A DNA stretch of 64,000 nt from Myxococcus qinghaiensis (GTDB lineage Bacteria > Myxococcota > Myxococcia > Myxococcales > Myxococcaceae): assembly GCF_024198215.1 (NCBI RefSeq), contig NZ_JAKCFA010000039.1, positions 1-64,000 on the forward strand, read 5' to 3'. Position numbers and translations under genes: made by a program. This document shows positions 1-8,464 of the stretch, in pieces. The notes under the pieces were generated by a model. That model made no database searches. It had not been told where the DNA came from and was given only the letters and a program-made list of their open reading frames with translations. Within the stretch, counting starts at the first letter, position 1. Each line of letters starts with the position of its first letter.

Positions 1-87
1 GAGCCACCAACGCGGCGCCCTGGACGGCCTGAGCCAGCCCCATGTAGCGATCTCCAAGAGCGAGATCGCCACACCCTCAACCAGCTT

Positions 88-110
88 GGTAGCCCCATGC
101 AAGGGCTACC
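88..110. other. Inverted repeat downstream of the membrane-protein operon
   Basis: Perfect 8-bp arms GGTAGCCC and GGGCTACC enclose a 7-base loop, about 20 bases past the stop codon of the minus-strand membrane protein. There is no clear T-run on either side, so it is only a possible transcript end. I see no supported gene in bases 1-129. Confidence 0.4.
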
Positions 111-129
111 TAACTGATCAGCATTGCAG

Positions 130-780
130 CTAGCCGTCGGCCGGGCTGTCCTGGGCGACGAGCGCGTCCCGCACGGTGTCGCTGCGGAAGTACTGGCCGA
201 GCAGGGCGAAGGTGCCCGCGATGACGGCCGTGCCCAGCACCGTCAGGCCCAGGGCCATCCACGGGGCCACGCTGGTGAGGACCTCGGCCGTCGTCGGGTC
301 CTGGTACTCGGGGCGCTGGGTGAGCGTCTGGGTGAGGGTGACGCCCACGCGCCGGGACACCACGGCCCACTGGGCGCCGTCGATGGTGCGCAGCACCGCC
401 ACGGTGAGCGCGGCGCGACCGAGCATCTTGCGCAGGGCCTCCCGGGGTAGACCGTCCGCGCGGAGCATGTGGGAGGCGGACACGAAGACGAAGGCGCACG
501 CCACGGCGAGCACGCCCATCAGCACGGCGCGAGGCTCCCGCATGGGCTCCAGGGCCTGGTACTGGGCCTCCAAGAGCTTCTGGAGGATGGCGGGGTCGCT
601 GCCCAGGAGGAACGGCGGGCCGGCCTCCATGTGGCGGGAGCGGACCTCGTAGAAGTGGGCCATTTCCATGGCCTCGTTGAGCGCGCCCCAGCCGGTGAAG
701 ATGGCGAGCACGACACCCACGAGCGCCGCGAAGCGGATGCGCCCAGGCAGCTTGCCCGAGCGGAGAACAGGCGCCGTCAC
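130..780 (-). CDS. Hypothetical membrane protein, 216 aa
   Basis: I do not recognise the family. Three hydrophobic segments are visible, at about residues 16-34, 84-104 and 172-195, so it is probably an inner-membrane protein. A soluble stretch of about 50 residues lies between the first two. The GTG start overlaps the stop of the DUF1844 gene (GTGA), so it is the third, translationally coupled gene of a minus-strand operon with the acidic protein and the DUF1844 protein. No catalytic motif is visible. Confidence 0.75.
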   Translation of the reverse strand: MTAPVLRSGKLPGRIRFAALVGVVLAIFTGWGALNEAMEMAHFYEVRSRHMEAGPPFLLGSDPAILQKLLEAQYQALEPMREPRAVLMGVLAVACAFVFVSASHMLRADGLPREALRKMLGRAALTVAVLRTIDGAQWAVVSRRVGVTLTQTLTQRPEYQDPTTAEVLTSVAPWMALGLTVLGTAVIAGTFALLGQYFRSDTVRDALVAQDSPADG

Positions 781-1091
781 CGCTTGCTCGCCTCCACGAA
801 GCGCAGGCGAAGATCCACGAGCAGGCTGTCGAAGAGCTTCTCCTCGTCCGCCGTCAGGTTGCCCCGCGTCTTCTGCCGCAACATCGACAACAGGTCCAGG
901 TTCTGCCGGGCCAGCGGCAGGTCCTTCGACGTCTGGCCCGTCTCCGGGTTCGGCGTGTCACCCAGGTGGATGAGCACCGCGGTGCCCAGCCCCATGATGA
1001 ACGTGCTGAGGGAGATGGCCTCCTCGGACGCGGAGCGCGCTTCCCCCCGCATCACGAAGGTCTCGCCGCGCTTCTCGTCCACGGGGCTCAT
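777..1091 (-). CDS. DUF1844 domain protein
   Basis: A 104-residue protein that is nearly all DUF1844. The family pattern is clear: a hydrophobic segment with STFIMGLGTAVLIHLG at about residues 28-43, followed by PNPETGQ, then LPLARQNLDLLSML and a conserved KTRGNLTADEEKL stretch. DUF1844 proteins are common in deltaproteobacteria and have no established function. Its ATG overlaps the stop codon of the upstream acidic protein (ATGA), and its own stop overlaps the next gene, so the three are co-translated. Confidence 0.85.
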   Translation of the reverse strand: MSPVDEKRGETFVMRGEARSASEEAISLSTFIMGLGTAVLIHLGDTPNPETGQTSKDLPLARQNLDLLSMLRQKTRGNLTADEEKLFDSLLVDLRLRFVEASKR

Positions 1092-1426
1092 GGGGTGTTC
1101 GGCTCCTCGCCACCCTCGGCGATGTCCTTGAGCGCGGCCTCGTCGGTGGAAACAGGCGACTCGTCGGCGACGTCGGAGGACTCGTCCTCGTCCTCTTCGT
1201 CCTCTTCGTCCGCCTCGTCCTCCTCTTCGTCGAGGTCGTCCTCTTCGTCGTCGTAGTCGTCCGTGACGTCGTCGTCCATGAACGTCTCCACCGGCGTGGC
1301 CTTGTCCGCCACATCCGGCAGGCCCTTCACGTGGCGCTCGAACGCCTTCTCGTCCAACTGGCCCGAGCGCAGGTACCGCTCCGCGGTGCGCTTATCGAGA
1401 TACTTGGGGTCCACCGTGTCCGCCAT
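1088..1426 (-). CDS. Small highly acidic protein
   Basis: A 112-residue protein. The first 45 residues are ordinary: a short helical segment containing YLDKRTAERYLRSGQLDEKA. Roughly residues 50-85 are almost entirely Asp and Glu, and the C-terminal end is also acidic. It resembles acidic, probably disordered myxobacterial hypotheticals that precede DUF1844 genes; I cannot assign a function. It is the first gene of a three-gene operon, preceded by a promoter-like element at 1468-1492. The acidic run is encoded by a TCC/TCG trinucleotide tract and may vary in length between strains. Confidence 0.7.
   Translation of the reverse strand: MADTVDPKYLDKRTAERYLRSGQLDEKAFERHVKGLPDVADKATPVETFMDDDVTDDYDDEEDDLDEEEDEADEEDEEDEDESSDVADESPVSTDEAALKDIAEGGEEPNTP
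1181..1262 (-). repeat. Trinucleotide low-complexity tract (Asp/Glu run)
   Basis: On the plus strand this is an almost unbroken series of tcg, tcc, tct and ctc triplets. Read on the minus strand it encodes the Asp/Glu stretch of the acidic protein. Such tracts can change length by slippage. Confidence 0.7.
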
Positions 1427-1467
1427 GTTTCAAATCCTCGGAATTGCTTGGAAAATAGCGGGCTACC

Positions 1468-1492
1468 TTATAGCAGAGGGGGCATCTGTCAA
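1468..1492 (-). promoter_or_regulatory. Candidate promoter for the acidic protein/DUF1844 operon
   Basis: On the minus strand a perfect TTGACA (1492-1487) is followed by TATAAG (1473-1468). The spacing is only 14 bases; shifting the -10 to TAAGGT gives 16. The leader to the ATG at 1426 is about 35 bases. The same 93-bp gap must also serve thiE on the other strand. No thiamine-pyrophosphate riboswitch elements are visible in it. Confidence 0.4.
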
Positions 1493-1519
1493 CGCCGCCG
1501 TCCCGCCTTCCTGGTGCCG

Positions 1520-2176
1520 ATGAACGCCCCGCCTCGTCCGCTGCTTCCCCCGGGCCCGTATCTGCTGTGCGACGACACCGTCCGGGGGGACATGCCCCTG
1601 GTTCTCAAGGCCGAGCGGATGCTCGCGGGGGGCGCCCGGGTGGTGCAGCTGCGCATGAAGCGCACGCCGATGCGAGAGGCCCTGGTGGTGGCCCAGCAGG
1701 TGGCCGCGCTGTGCCGGCAAGCGGGCGCGGTGTGCCTGCTCAACGACAGGGTGGACCTGGCGCTGCTGGCGGACGCGGATGGCGTGCACGTGGGCGACGA
1801 GGACCTGCCTCCGGAGGCGGCGCGTGCGCTGCTGGGGCCCGGCCGCCTGGTGGGCGTCACGGTGCGCGACGTGGACGGCGCGAAGGCCGCGCGGGAGGCA
1901 GGCGCGGACTATGTGGGCGTGGGGCCCGTCTTCGGCACGACGACGAAGCAGGTGCCCGCACCGGTGCTGGGGCTGGAGGGGCTCGCGCGGGTGGTGAAGG
2001 GAAGCCCGCTGCCGGTGGTGGGCATTGGGGGGGTGGGGCTCGAGAACGTGGCCTCCGTCGCGGCGACGGGCGCGCATGGCGCGGCGGTGGTGTCGGACGT
2101 CCTGCTCGCCCTGGACATCGCCGAGCGGGTGCGCCTGCTGACGGGCGCGTTTGAACGGGGACGTGTGGGGGGGTAG
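1520..2176 (+). CDS. thiE: Thiamine-phosphate synthase
   Basis: Couples HMP pyrophosphate and thiazole phosphate to thiamine monophosphate in the cytoplasm. The 218-residue TIM-barrel has the family motifs in order: VVQLRMKRTP (pyrophosphate contact), LLNDRVDLAL, DGVHVGDEDLP, YVGVGPVFGTTTK, and GIGGV near the C-terminus. The frame is open further upstream, but the ATG at 1520 gives the usual protein length and the upstream residues are not ThiE-like. It starts a plus-strand group with a class C26 amidotransferase and thiD, 21 bp from the next gene. Confidence 0.9.
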   Translation: MNAPPRPLLPPGPYLLCDDTVRGDMPLVLKAERMLAGGARVVQLRMKRTPMREALVVAQQVAALCRQAGAVCLLNDRVDLALLADADGVHVGDEDLPPEAARALLGPGRLVGVTVRDVDGAKAAREAGADYVGVGPVFGTTTKQVPAPVLGLEGLARVVKGSPLPVVGIGGVGLENVASVAATGAHGAAVVSDVLLALDIAERVRLLTGAFERGRVGG

Positions 2177-2197
2177 GGTCGACCGACGGACTCCCCC

Positions 2198-2962
2198 ATG
2201 AACAATCATCCGCGTCACCATGGCCAGCCGCCCCGGCGGCCCAACATCGGCATCACCCCGGACTGGGCTCAGCCCGAGGATCAGCCCTTCGCGCGGTATG
2301 AGTTGAAGGTGCCCTACGCGGACGCGGTGCTGCGCGCCGGGGGCCTTCCCTTCGTGCTGCCGTACGCGGACGACCCCACGTGCGTGGACGCGTATCTGGA
2401 CCGCGTGTCGGGGCTGCTCGTCACCGGCGGCGCCTTCGACATTCCTCCCGAGGCGTATGGCGAGACGGCGCGCGAGGGACTGGGCGCGCTGAAGGAGGGG
2501 CGCACCGCGTTCGAGGCGGCGCTGATGCGCGGGGCGCTCAAGCGCAACATGCCGGTGCTGGGCGTGTGTGGCGGCATGCAGCTGCTCAACGTGGTGCTGG
2601 GCGGCACGCTCTTCCAGGACATCGGCCGCGAGGTGCAGGGCGCTCGTGAGCACGAGCAGAAGCATGACCGCACCCAGCCGCAGCATCCGGTGGAAGTGCG
2701 CAGCGGCTCGCTGCTGGCGGAGGCGGTGGGGCACGGCCAGCTCATGGTGAACTCCACGCATCACCAGTCGGTGCGGAGCCCCGGGCGCGACGTGAGCATC
2801 TGCGCGATGGCGCCGGATGGCGTGGTGGAGGCGATTGAGTCCACCGCGCATGTCTTCGCCGTGGGCGTGCAGTGGCATCCCGAGTACATGGCGACGACGA
2901 TTCCCGTGCACGTGGGGCTTTACAAGTCGTTCATCCAGAAAGCGCGAGAGCACCGGCGGTGA
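2198..2962 (+). CDS. Gamma-glutamyl-gamma-aminobutyrate hydrolase family (peptidase C26) protein
   Basis: A 254-residue class I glutamine-amidotransferase fold of the PuuD/C26 type. The nucleophile elbow GVCGGMQ puts the catalytic Cys at 124. The partner His and Glu are in QWHPE (227 and 229). The oxyanion-side motif GLLVTGGAFD is also present. Known members hydrolyse gamma-glutamyl amide bonds. It lies between thiE and thiD, and its stop overlaps the GTG of thiD, so it is translationally coupled to thiamine genes. The substrate cannot be read from the sequence, and a thiamine-related role is only suggested by context. Confidence 0.85.
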   Translation: MNNHPRHHGQPPRRPNIGITPDWAQPEDQPFARYELKVPYADAVLRAGGLPFVLPYADDPTCVDAYLDRVSGLLVTGGAFDIPPEAYGETAREGLGALKEGRTAFEAALMRGALKRNMPVLGVCGGMQLLNVVLGGTLFQDIGREVQGAREHEQKHDRTQPQHPVEVRSGSLLAEAVGHGQLMVNSTHHQSVRSPGRDVSICAMAPDGVVEAIESTAHVFAVGVQWHPEYMATTIPVHVGLYKSFIQKAREHRR

Positions 2963-3699
2963 TTCCTCGCGTCGTCCTGTTGGCGGGGCTCGAGCCCACG
3001 GGAAGAGCGGGGCTGCTGGCGGATGTGGCGGCGGTGCGTGCGCGCGGAGGGCAGCCGGTGGCGGTGCCCCTGGCGCAGACGGCGCAAGGACGGGCGACGT
3101 TCTCCTGGGTGGCCTCTCCGCCGCGCGTCATCCATGCGCAGCTGGTCGCCGCGCGCGAGCTGGGCGACGTCCACGCGGTGAAGTGGGGCATGGTGCCCGG
3201 CCTCGCGCAGCTGGAGGCCGCGAGCGCCGCGCTGGCCGGGACGCGGGCGTGGTGGGTGGTGGACCCGGTGGTGCGGACGTCGCGAGGGCAGCCTTTGTCC
3301 CGCCTGTCCGCCCGGCGCTACCTGTCGCTCGCGGGCCCGCGCGTCATGCTCACCCCGAACCTGGACGAGGCCGGGTGGCTCCTGCGCAGGCCCGTGCCGG
3401 ACACCGTGGTGGCGGCGCGTGAGGCCGCGCTCGCGCTGGTGGAGAAGGGCTTTGGCGCGGTGCTGGTGAAGGGGGGACACCTGCCGGATGCGCAGGGGCT
3501 GGCGGACGTGCTGGCCACACCGGAGGGCGTCCGCGTGCTGAAGGGCCAGCGACTGGAGCGGGCGCCGGAGCGCCGTGGCACCGGGTGTCGACTGGCCTCC
3601 GCGCTGGCGACGGAGTTGGGGCGCGGGCTGACGCTGGAGGCCGCGACGCGCGCGGCCCGGGCGTTGGTGGTGCGCTACCTGCGCACGGGCGTGGAGTAG
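2959..3699 (+). CDS. thiD: Hydroxymethylpyrimidine / phosphomethylpyrimidine kinase, divergent
   Basis: Ribokinase-fold enzyme expected to phosphorylate HMP and HMP phosphate for thiamine synthesis. Length is 246 residues from the GTG that overlaps the preceding stop. Family signatures are DPVV followed by RTSRGQPL, TPNLDEA, AVLVKGGH and the anion-hole motif RGTGC near residue 200. The N-terminal motif, usually A-G-S-D-P-S-G-G-A-G, reads AGLEPTGRAG, so it is a divergent member. Loss of the Asp and one Gly may alter HMP binding. thiE two genes upstream supports the assignment. Confidence 0.75.
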   Translation: MIPRVVLLAGLEPTGRAGLLADVAAVRARGGQPVAVPLAQTAQGRATFSWVASPPRVIHAQLVAARELGDVHAVKWGMVPGLAQLEAASAALAGTRAWWVVDPVVRTSRGQPLSRLSARRYLSLAGPRVMLTPNLDEAGWLLRRPVPDTVVAAREAALALVEKGFGAVLVKGGHLPDAQGLADVLATPEGVRVLKGQRLERAPERRGTGCRLASALATELGRGLTLEAATRAARALVVRYLRTGVE

Positions 3700-3714
3700 C
3701 GCCGGACTCCCGCG

Positions 3715-5082
3715 CTACTCGCCTCGGCTGCGGCTCTCGAACCGGGTGTATTCCGAGAGGAACACGAGGTCGACGGAGCCGATGGGGCCGTTGCGCTGCT
3801 TGGCGACGATGAGCTCCACGGGGATGACGGTGCTCGTGGGCGCCTGCGGGTTGCCGTCAGGGCCTTCTTCCGTCTCTTCGCGGTGGATGAACATCACCAC
3901 GTCGGCGTCCTGCTCGATGGAGCCCGACTCACGAAGGTCCGACAGCATGGGCTTGCCGCCCTTGCGCTCCTCCACCTTACGGTTGAGCTGACTGAGCGCG
4001 ATGATGGGGACCTCCAGCTCCTTGGCGAGCTGCTTGAGCGCGCGGGAGATTTCGGCGACCTCCAACTGACGGCTCTCCACCTTGCCCTTCTGGTGCATGA
4101 GCTGGAGGTAGTCGATGACCAGCAGCGACAGCCGGGGGTCCTTCTGCTTCACGCGGCGCGCCTTGGCGCGCAGGTCGAACGGGGACAAGCCACCCGAGTC
4201 GTCGATGTAGATGGGCGCGTTGTAGAGCGCGCCCGCCATCTCCTGGAACTTCTCTTCGTCGTGAGGCGAGAGCCGGCCGCCGCGCAGCTTCTTCATGTCC
4301 ACGCGCGCGGTGGACGCGAGCAGACGCATCAGGAGCTGGTCCGCGGGCATTTCCAGGCTGAAGATGCCGACGGCCTTGTTCTCCTTCAGCGCCGCGTGCA
4401 CCGCGATGTTCATCGCGAAGGACGTCTTGCCGATGCCGGGACGCGCCGCGAGGATGATGAGCTCGCCGGCGTGCAGCCCCGTGAGCTGGTTGTCCAGGTC
4501 GATGTAGCCGGTGGACAGGCCGGTGATGCCCGTCGCCGCCGCCTTCATCTTGTCGAGCAGATCCAGCGTCTGCTCCATCAGCTCGCTGACCGGCCGCAGG
4601 TCTCCTTCGCGCTTCTTCTCCGCGAGGAGGAACACCTTGCGCTCGGCCTCGTCGAGCAACACCTCCAGCTCGCCCGTCTCCTGGCTGGCGAGGTCCTGGA
4701 TTTCGCGGCCGACGTGCGCCAGCCGGCGTCGCAGCGCCTGGTCCTTGACGATGTTCGCGTACTGGACGGCGTTGGAGGCCAGCGGCACCACCTGGTCCAA
4801 CCGCATCAGGTACGCGGGACCGCCCACGGCGACGAGCTGCCCGAGGACCTTCAGCTCCTCGGACAACGTCAGGTGGTCGACCTGCTGCTGCTTGCCATCC
4901 AGGCGAATCATCGCCGCGAAAATCTGCGCGTGTGCTGGGCTGGAGAAGTCGTCCGCGTGGACTACTTCGCCTACGGCGGAGATGAGCGAGTTGTCCGCGA
5001 GCACGGCGCCGAGCACTGCACGCTCGGCGGCCAGGTCCTCGTGGACCTTTCGCCCATCTCTGAGGTCGAGGGAGTTCTCCAT
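3715..5082 (-). CDS. dnaB: Replicative DNA helicase DnaB
   Basis: The hexameric 5'-3' helicase of the replication fork, 455 residues, the usual length. The N-terminal primase-interacting domain covers about residues 15-115. The RecA-like C-terminal domain has Walker A ARPGIGKTS (around 213-221), FSLEM, Walker B LLVIDYLQLM, and the LSQLNRKVE and DLRESGSIEQDAD motifs. No intein is present. It converges on thiD with 15 bp between stops. In many bacteria dnaB directly follows rplI; here three unrelated genes (7100-8281, 5949-7088, 5182-5952) intervene. GATAAT at 5129-5124 (minus strand) is a possible -10 element. Confidence 0.97.
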   Translation of the reverse strand: MENSLDLRDGRKVHEDLAAERAVLGAVLADNSLISAVGEVVHADDFSSPAHAQIFAAMIRLDGKQQQVDHLTLSEELKVLGQLVAVGGPAYLMRLDQVVPLASNAVQYANIVKDQALRRRLAHVGREIQDLASQETGELEVLLDEAERKVFLLAEKKREGDLRPVSELMEQTLDLLDKMKAAATGITGLSTGYIDLDNQLTGLHAGELIILAARPGIGKTSFAMNIAVHAALKENKAVGIFSLEMPADQLLMRLLASTARVDMKKLRGGRLSPHDEEKFQEMAGALYNAPIYIDDSGGLSPFDLRAKARRVKQKDPRLSLLVIDYLQLMHQKGKVESRQLEVAEISRALKQLAKELEVPIIALSQLNRKVEERKGGKPMLSDLRESGSIEQDADVVMFIHREETEEGPDGNPQAPTSTVIPVELIVAKQRNGPIGSVDLVFLSEYTRFESRSRGE

Positions 5083-5181
5083 GTCTGCCCGCCCACTCTA
5101 CAGGCCGCACTGACATGGCCGAAATTATCCGCCACAGACCTGTAGCGGCGGGTGGGGGAAGGAAGGTGGACCTACCCGCCG

Positions 5182-5952
5182 CTACCCTTCCATGCCCCAG
5201 CGCTGGAGGAATGCTTCACGCCACGTACGGCTGAGCACCACCGTGGTGCCGTTCTTCAGGACAAGAATTCCATCGCCGTGGCTCCACGGCTCCAGCTTCG
5301 CCACCGCGTCCAGATTGATGATGTCGCCGCGGTGCACGCGCACGAAGCGCTCCGGATCCAACCGCTCCTCCAATGCGCGCAGGCTCTGGCGCACCAGGTG
5401 CTCCGCCTGGGCCGTGTACACGCGCACGTACTTGTCCTCGGAGGACAAGCGCCACACGTCTTCCATGCGCAGGGGCACCCAGGCCTCGCCCGCCTTCACC
5501 ACCAGCCGCTCCAGCGCCTTCCGAGGCGTCGTCGCGGCCACCTCTCGCAGCAGGGCCTGGAGCCGGGTGGCCTCCGAGCCTCCGCCGAGCAGCAGCGCAT
5601 GCGCCTTGTCCAGCGCGCGGGCGAAGCGCTCGCCGTCGTAGGGCTTGAGCAGGTAGTCCACCGCGTGGGCTTCGAAGGCCCGCAGCGCGAAGCCGTCGTA
5701 CGCGGTGGAGAAGATGACAGCGGGGCCAGGCCCCGGGCCCAAGGCCTCCAGCACCTCGAAGCCCGTCAGGCCGGGCATCTGCACGTCGAGGACGACGAGG
5801 TCCGGCTTCAGCGACTCGATGCGCGTGAGCGCTTCGGTTCCATCCGCTGCCTCGCCCACCAGCGTGAAGCGCGCCTCGCCCTCCAACAGCCGCCGCACCT
5901 TGGCTCGGGCGGGCGACTCGTCATCCACGGCCAGCACGCGGAAGGTCGTCAT
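5182..5952 (-). CDS. LytTR-type response regulator
   Basis: A 256-residue two-component regulator. The receiver domain covers about residues 4-120, with acidic pocket D10-D11, phospho-acceptor Asp56 in VVLDVQMPG and Lys103 in YLLKP. A LytTR DNA-binding domain follows (about 150-250) with FVRVHRGDIINL and SRTWREAF. Its ATG overlaps the stop of the upstream histidine kinase by four bases, so the pair is translationally coupled. LytTR regulators bind paired direct repeats; the targets are not apparent here, although the neighbouring acyltransferase gene is a candidate. Confidence 0.92.
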   Translation of the reverse strand: MTTFRVLAVDDESPARAKVRRLLEGEARFTLVGEAADGTEALTRIESLKPDLVVLDVQMPGLTGFEVLEALGPGPGPAVIFSTAYDGFALRAFEAHAVDYLLKPYDGERFARALDKAHALLLGGGSEATRLQALLREVAATTPRKALERLVVKAGEAWVPLRMEDVWRLSSEDKYVRVYTAQAEHLVRQSLRALEERLDPERFVRVHRGDIINLDAVAKLEPWSHGDGILVLKNGTTVVLSRTWREAFLQRWGMEG

Positions 5953-7088
5953 GGGCGCGCTCCCCGGGGCAGGGTCAGCGACACGCGCGCGCCACCCTCG
6001 GGTCCCTGTCCCTTCTCCAGCCGGGCCCGCCCGCCATGCAGGAGCGCGAGGATCTGCTCCAGGTGCGCCAGCCCGACTCCGGGGCCGGTGGCGGGGGATT
6101 CACCGCCGAAGCCCCGGCCCGTGTCCTCGACCTCCAGTCGCCACGTGTCCGCCGCTTCGTGGGCACGGATGCGCACCTCCAGCGGCTCCACGCGGTCCTG
6201 GTTGTGCTTCACCGCGTTCTCCACCAGCGTCTGCAGCGCGAAGCAGGGCACGCGCGCCGAGTCCAGGCCCGGCGCCACGCTCCAGTTCACCGTGAGCCGC
6301 TCTCCGAAGCGCGCCGACAGGAGTCCCACGAAGCGCGCGGTGTGCATGCGCTCCTCGGCCAGCGTCCACGTGGGCTCCGCGCGCTCCAGGCTGGCGCGCA
6401 GCACGTGGCCCAAATCGCTGAGCAGCCGGTCCGTGCGCTCCAGGTCCTCGTACATGACGGAGCTGATGGTGTGCAGCGAGTTGAAGAGGAAGTGCGGGTG
6501 GAGCTGGCCGGTGAGGGACTGGAGCTGCGCGGACCGCAGCTCGCCCTCCAGCTCCGCCTCGCGCAGCGCCCGGGCATGCTGGTTCCTCCAGGCCTCGAAG
6601 AGGCTGATGAAGGTGACGGCGAGCCCGTAGACAATCAGGTCCTTCGACACCTCCATGGGCAGGCGGAAGGCCATCGGTCCGTACTCGTACTCGCCCCAGC
6701 CCAGCAGCGGGTAGAGCAGGTAGCGGACTCCCAGCATCACGAGGATGTGCACGCAGGTGTAGAGCGCGAAGCCCACCGTGTGCAGCCCCAGGAAGCGTGC
6801 CCACCCGGCGGCGCGCGGGGACGAGGCGTTCAGCGCCGCGGTCTGGATGATGGGCAGCGCCACCCAGGCCGAGAGCGCGCCGGTGATTTCCCAGAGGAAG
6901 GCGCGCGAGGCGGGCAGGGTGTCATGGCCGTTGGCGAGCTGATCCAACCTCACCGCCGCGCCATACGACACTCCAACGACGAGGCAGAAGGCCAACACCC
7001 CGAGCACCGAGCGCGGTCGGAAGCGGGGCCATTGCCAGGCCTGGGACGGCGACACTTCGAGGACGGACGTCGGGAGGGTGTCGGCCAT
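5949..7088 (-). CDS. LytS/YehU-type sensor histidine kinase
   Basis: A 379-residue membrane kinase partner of the LytTR regulator. Four to five hydrophobic segments span about residues 28-165. They are followed by a short coil and the His_kinase (PF06580-type) motif HPHFLFNSLHTIS with the predicted phospho-His at 199. The ATPase domain has TLVENAVKHNQ and GVGLAHL. There is no separate periplasmic sensor domain, so it likely senses within the membrane. The frame is open further upstream, but that part is antisense to the acyltransferase; the ATG at 7088 gives a proper kinase. It is 11 bp from the acyltransferase stop. Confidence 0.9.
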   Translation of the reverse strand: MADTLPTSVLEVSPSQAWQWPRFRPRSVLGVLAFCLVVGVSYGAAVRLDQLANGHDTLPASRAFLWEITGALSAWVALPIIQTAALNASSPRAAGWARFLGLHTVGFALYTCVHILVMLGVRYLLYPLLGWGEYEYGPMAFRLPMEVSKDLIVYGLAVTFISLFEAWRNQHARALREAELEGELRSAQLQSLTGQLHPHFLFNSLHTISSVMYEDLERTDRLLSDLGHVLRASLERAEPTWTLAEERMHTARFVGLLSARFGERLTVNWSVAPGLDSARVPCFALQTLVENAVKHNQDRVEPLEVRIRAHEAADTWRLEVEDTGRGFGGESPATGPGVGLAHLEQILALLHGGRARLEKGQGPEGGARVSLTLPRGARP

Positions 7089-7099
7089 GGGCGCTTTCG

Positions 7100-8281
7100 T
7101 CACGCAGTATGCCCCGTGGGCACGTCCTGGAGCTTCACTTCGGGACGGGGCGCCACCCGGGCCTTCAACCCGAAGAACGGCCTCAACCAGGGCAGGCGGG
7201 CCACCAGCTCGCTCAAGGCCCAGCTGATGAGGAACGTCGTGACGAGCACGCAGCCGAAGAGGCTCCACGGCCCCACGGGAAGCCGCAGCATCGCGAAGCC
7301 CACCACGATGATGACCGTCTGGTGGAAGATGTAGAACGGGTACGACAGCTCCTGCGCGTGCTTCACCCACCGGCTCCCGGTGCGCACGCAGCGGCGCGCC
7401 CAGCCCAGCGCGGTCAGGATGAAGAGCCACTGGGCCGACGTGCCTCCGAGCACCTCGGGCACCAGGGCGAACTCGCTCTCCGGCACCATGATGGCGAAGA
7501 GGACCGCCGAAATCCCCAGCAGCCACCACCGGCGCTCCACCAACACGTCCCAGACCCCGGGCGCGCGGCCGAGCAGGTGGCCCAGGAGGAAGAGCAGGCC
7601 GTAGTGGCCGAAGGTCCTCGGGTCGTCGAGCAGCGCGTGCGTCTCCGGGAAGCGGTGCAGCAGCACGTCGTTGACGAAGAGCGGGACGAACAGCCACCCC
7701 AGATTCACGCCCCGGCACAGCCAGGCCTCGACCTTCGCGAGCCACGCCTGTCCGCGCCCCGTCCCCAGCGCCCAGAAGAGCGGCAGCGCCAGGAGGCAGT
7801 AGGCGAAGAGGTAGACGACGAACCACAGGTGATGCCAGCTCAGGCTGCCCGCGGGGTAGGGCACGAAGCCGAAGACGGACGGATAGAAGTCCGCGTAGCT
7901 GCCCTGGAAGGTCCCCCGCAACACGCGCTCCACGTAGATTTGCGGCGGCACGATGACGAGCATGCCGAACACCACCGGCAGCAGCAGTCGCCGCGTCCGG
8001 TCTCCCGCGAAGGCGCGCAGCGAGCGCCGCTTCAACGCCAGCGCCGTGCCCACGCCGGAGACGACCATCAAGAGCGGCATGCGCACGTGGTGCAGCACCT
8101 CCATCATCGGCTCCAGCGCTGGCAGCAGCGTGGGCGCCTTGATGTGCCAGTCCCACCGGTTGAACATCATCCCGGTGTGGAACAGGTGCAGCACGAGGAT
8201 GGCGACCACGCGGAGCCAGTCCAAATCAGGGCGGTGGGCGTCAACGTGGGACGGCAGCGGGGCGGGTGCGGGCGTGCTCAT
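7100..8281 (-). CDS. Acyltransferase family 3 membrane protein
   Basis: A 393-residue integral membrane protein with about ten hydrophobic helices, typical of acyltransferase_3 / OpgC-like O-acyltransferases. The N-terminal signature DLDWLRVVAILVLHLFH carries the conserved Arg and His. A second signature, SYPFYIFHQTVI, is near residue 330. Members transfer acetyl or succinyl groups to glycans or lipids; the acceptor here is unknown. It is the first gene of a cluster with the two-component pair and sits between rplI and dnaB. The 183-bp gap upstream holds the ribosomal-operon terminator. Confidence 0.85.
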   Translation of the reverse strand: MSTPAPAPLPSHVDAHRPDLDWLRVVAILVLHLFHTGMMFNRWDWHIKAPTLLPALEPMMEVLHHVRMPLLMVVSGVGTALALKRRSLRAFAGDRTRRLLLPVVFGMLVIVPPQIYVERVLRGTFQGSYADFYPSVFGFVPYPAGSLSWHHLWFVVYLFAYCLLALPLFWALGTGRGQAWLAKVEAWLCRGVNLGWLFVPLFVNDVLLHRFPETHALLDDPRTFGHYGLLFLLGHLLGRAPGVWDVLVERRWWLLGISAVLFAIMVPESEFALVPEVLGGTSAQWLFILTALGWARRCVRTGSRWVKHAQELSYPFYIFHQTVIIVVGFAMLRLPVGPWSLFGCVLVTTFLISWALSELVARLPWLRPFFGLKARVAPRPEVKLQDVPTGHTA

Positions 8282-8393
8282 GGGCGAGCCTCCTGTGCCT
8301 CAGGGATACCCACCCGCTTCAACGGCCTCCACGCGCATGTCGCAGGACGGACCGGCCGCGGCGCCAGCCGGACGTGCCCGGGGCCAGGCCCGC

Positions 8394-8435
8394 AAAATGA
8401 AAAGGCCGCCCGGGTTGCCCCGGACGGCCTTCTCA
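8394..8435 (-). terminator. Rho-independent terminator of the rpsF-rpsR-rplI operon
   Basis: Read on the minus strand, AAGGCCGTCCGGGG pairs with CCCGGGCGGCCTT (one mismatch), and the stem is followed by TTTTCATTTT. It lies 30-70 bases past the rplI stop. This is one of the few classical terminators with a T-rich tail in the window. Confidence 0.8.
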
Positions 8436-8464
8436 AGACCACGGTGAGGTGGAGTCGCTTGCCG

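Noticed and set aside
88..110. Possible tRNA or tRNA-derived element
   Set aside because: Only one short hairpin; no T-loop, anticodon arm or acceptor stem.
1427..1519. Thiamine-pyrophosphate riboswitch upstream of thiE
   Set aside because: No CUGAGA or ACCUGA-type conserved elements are present in the 93-bp gap.
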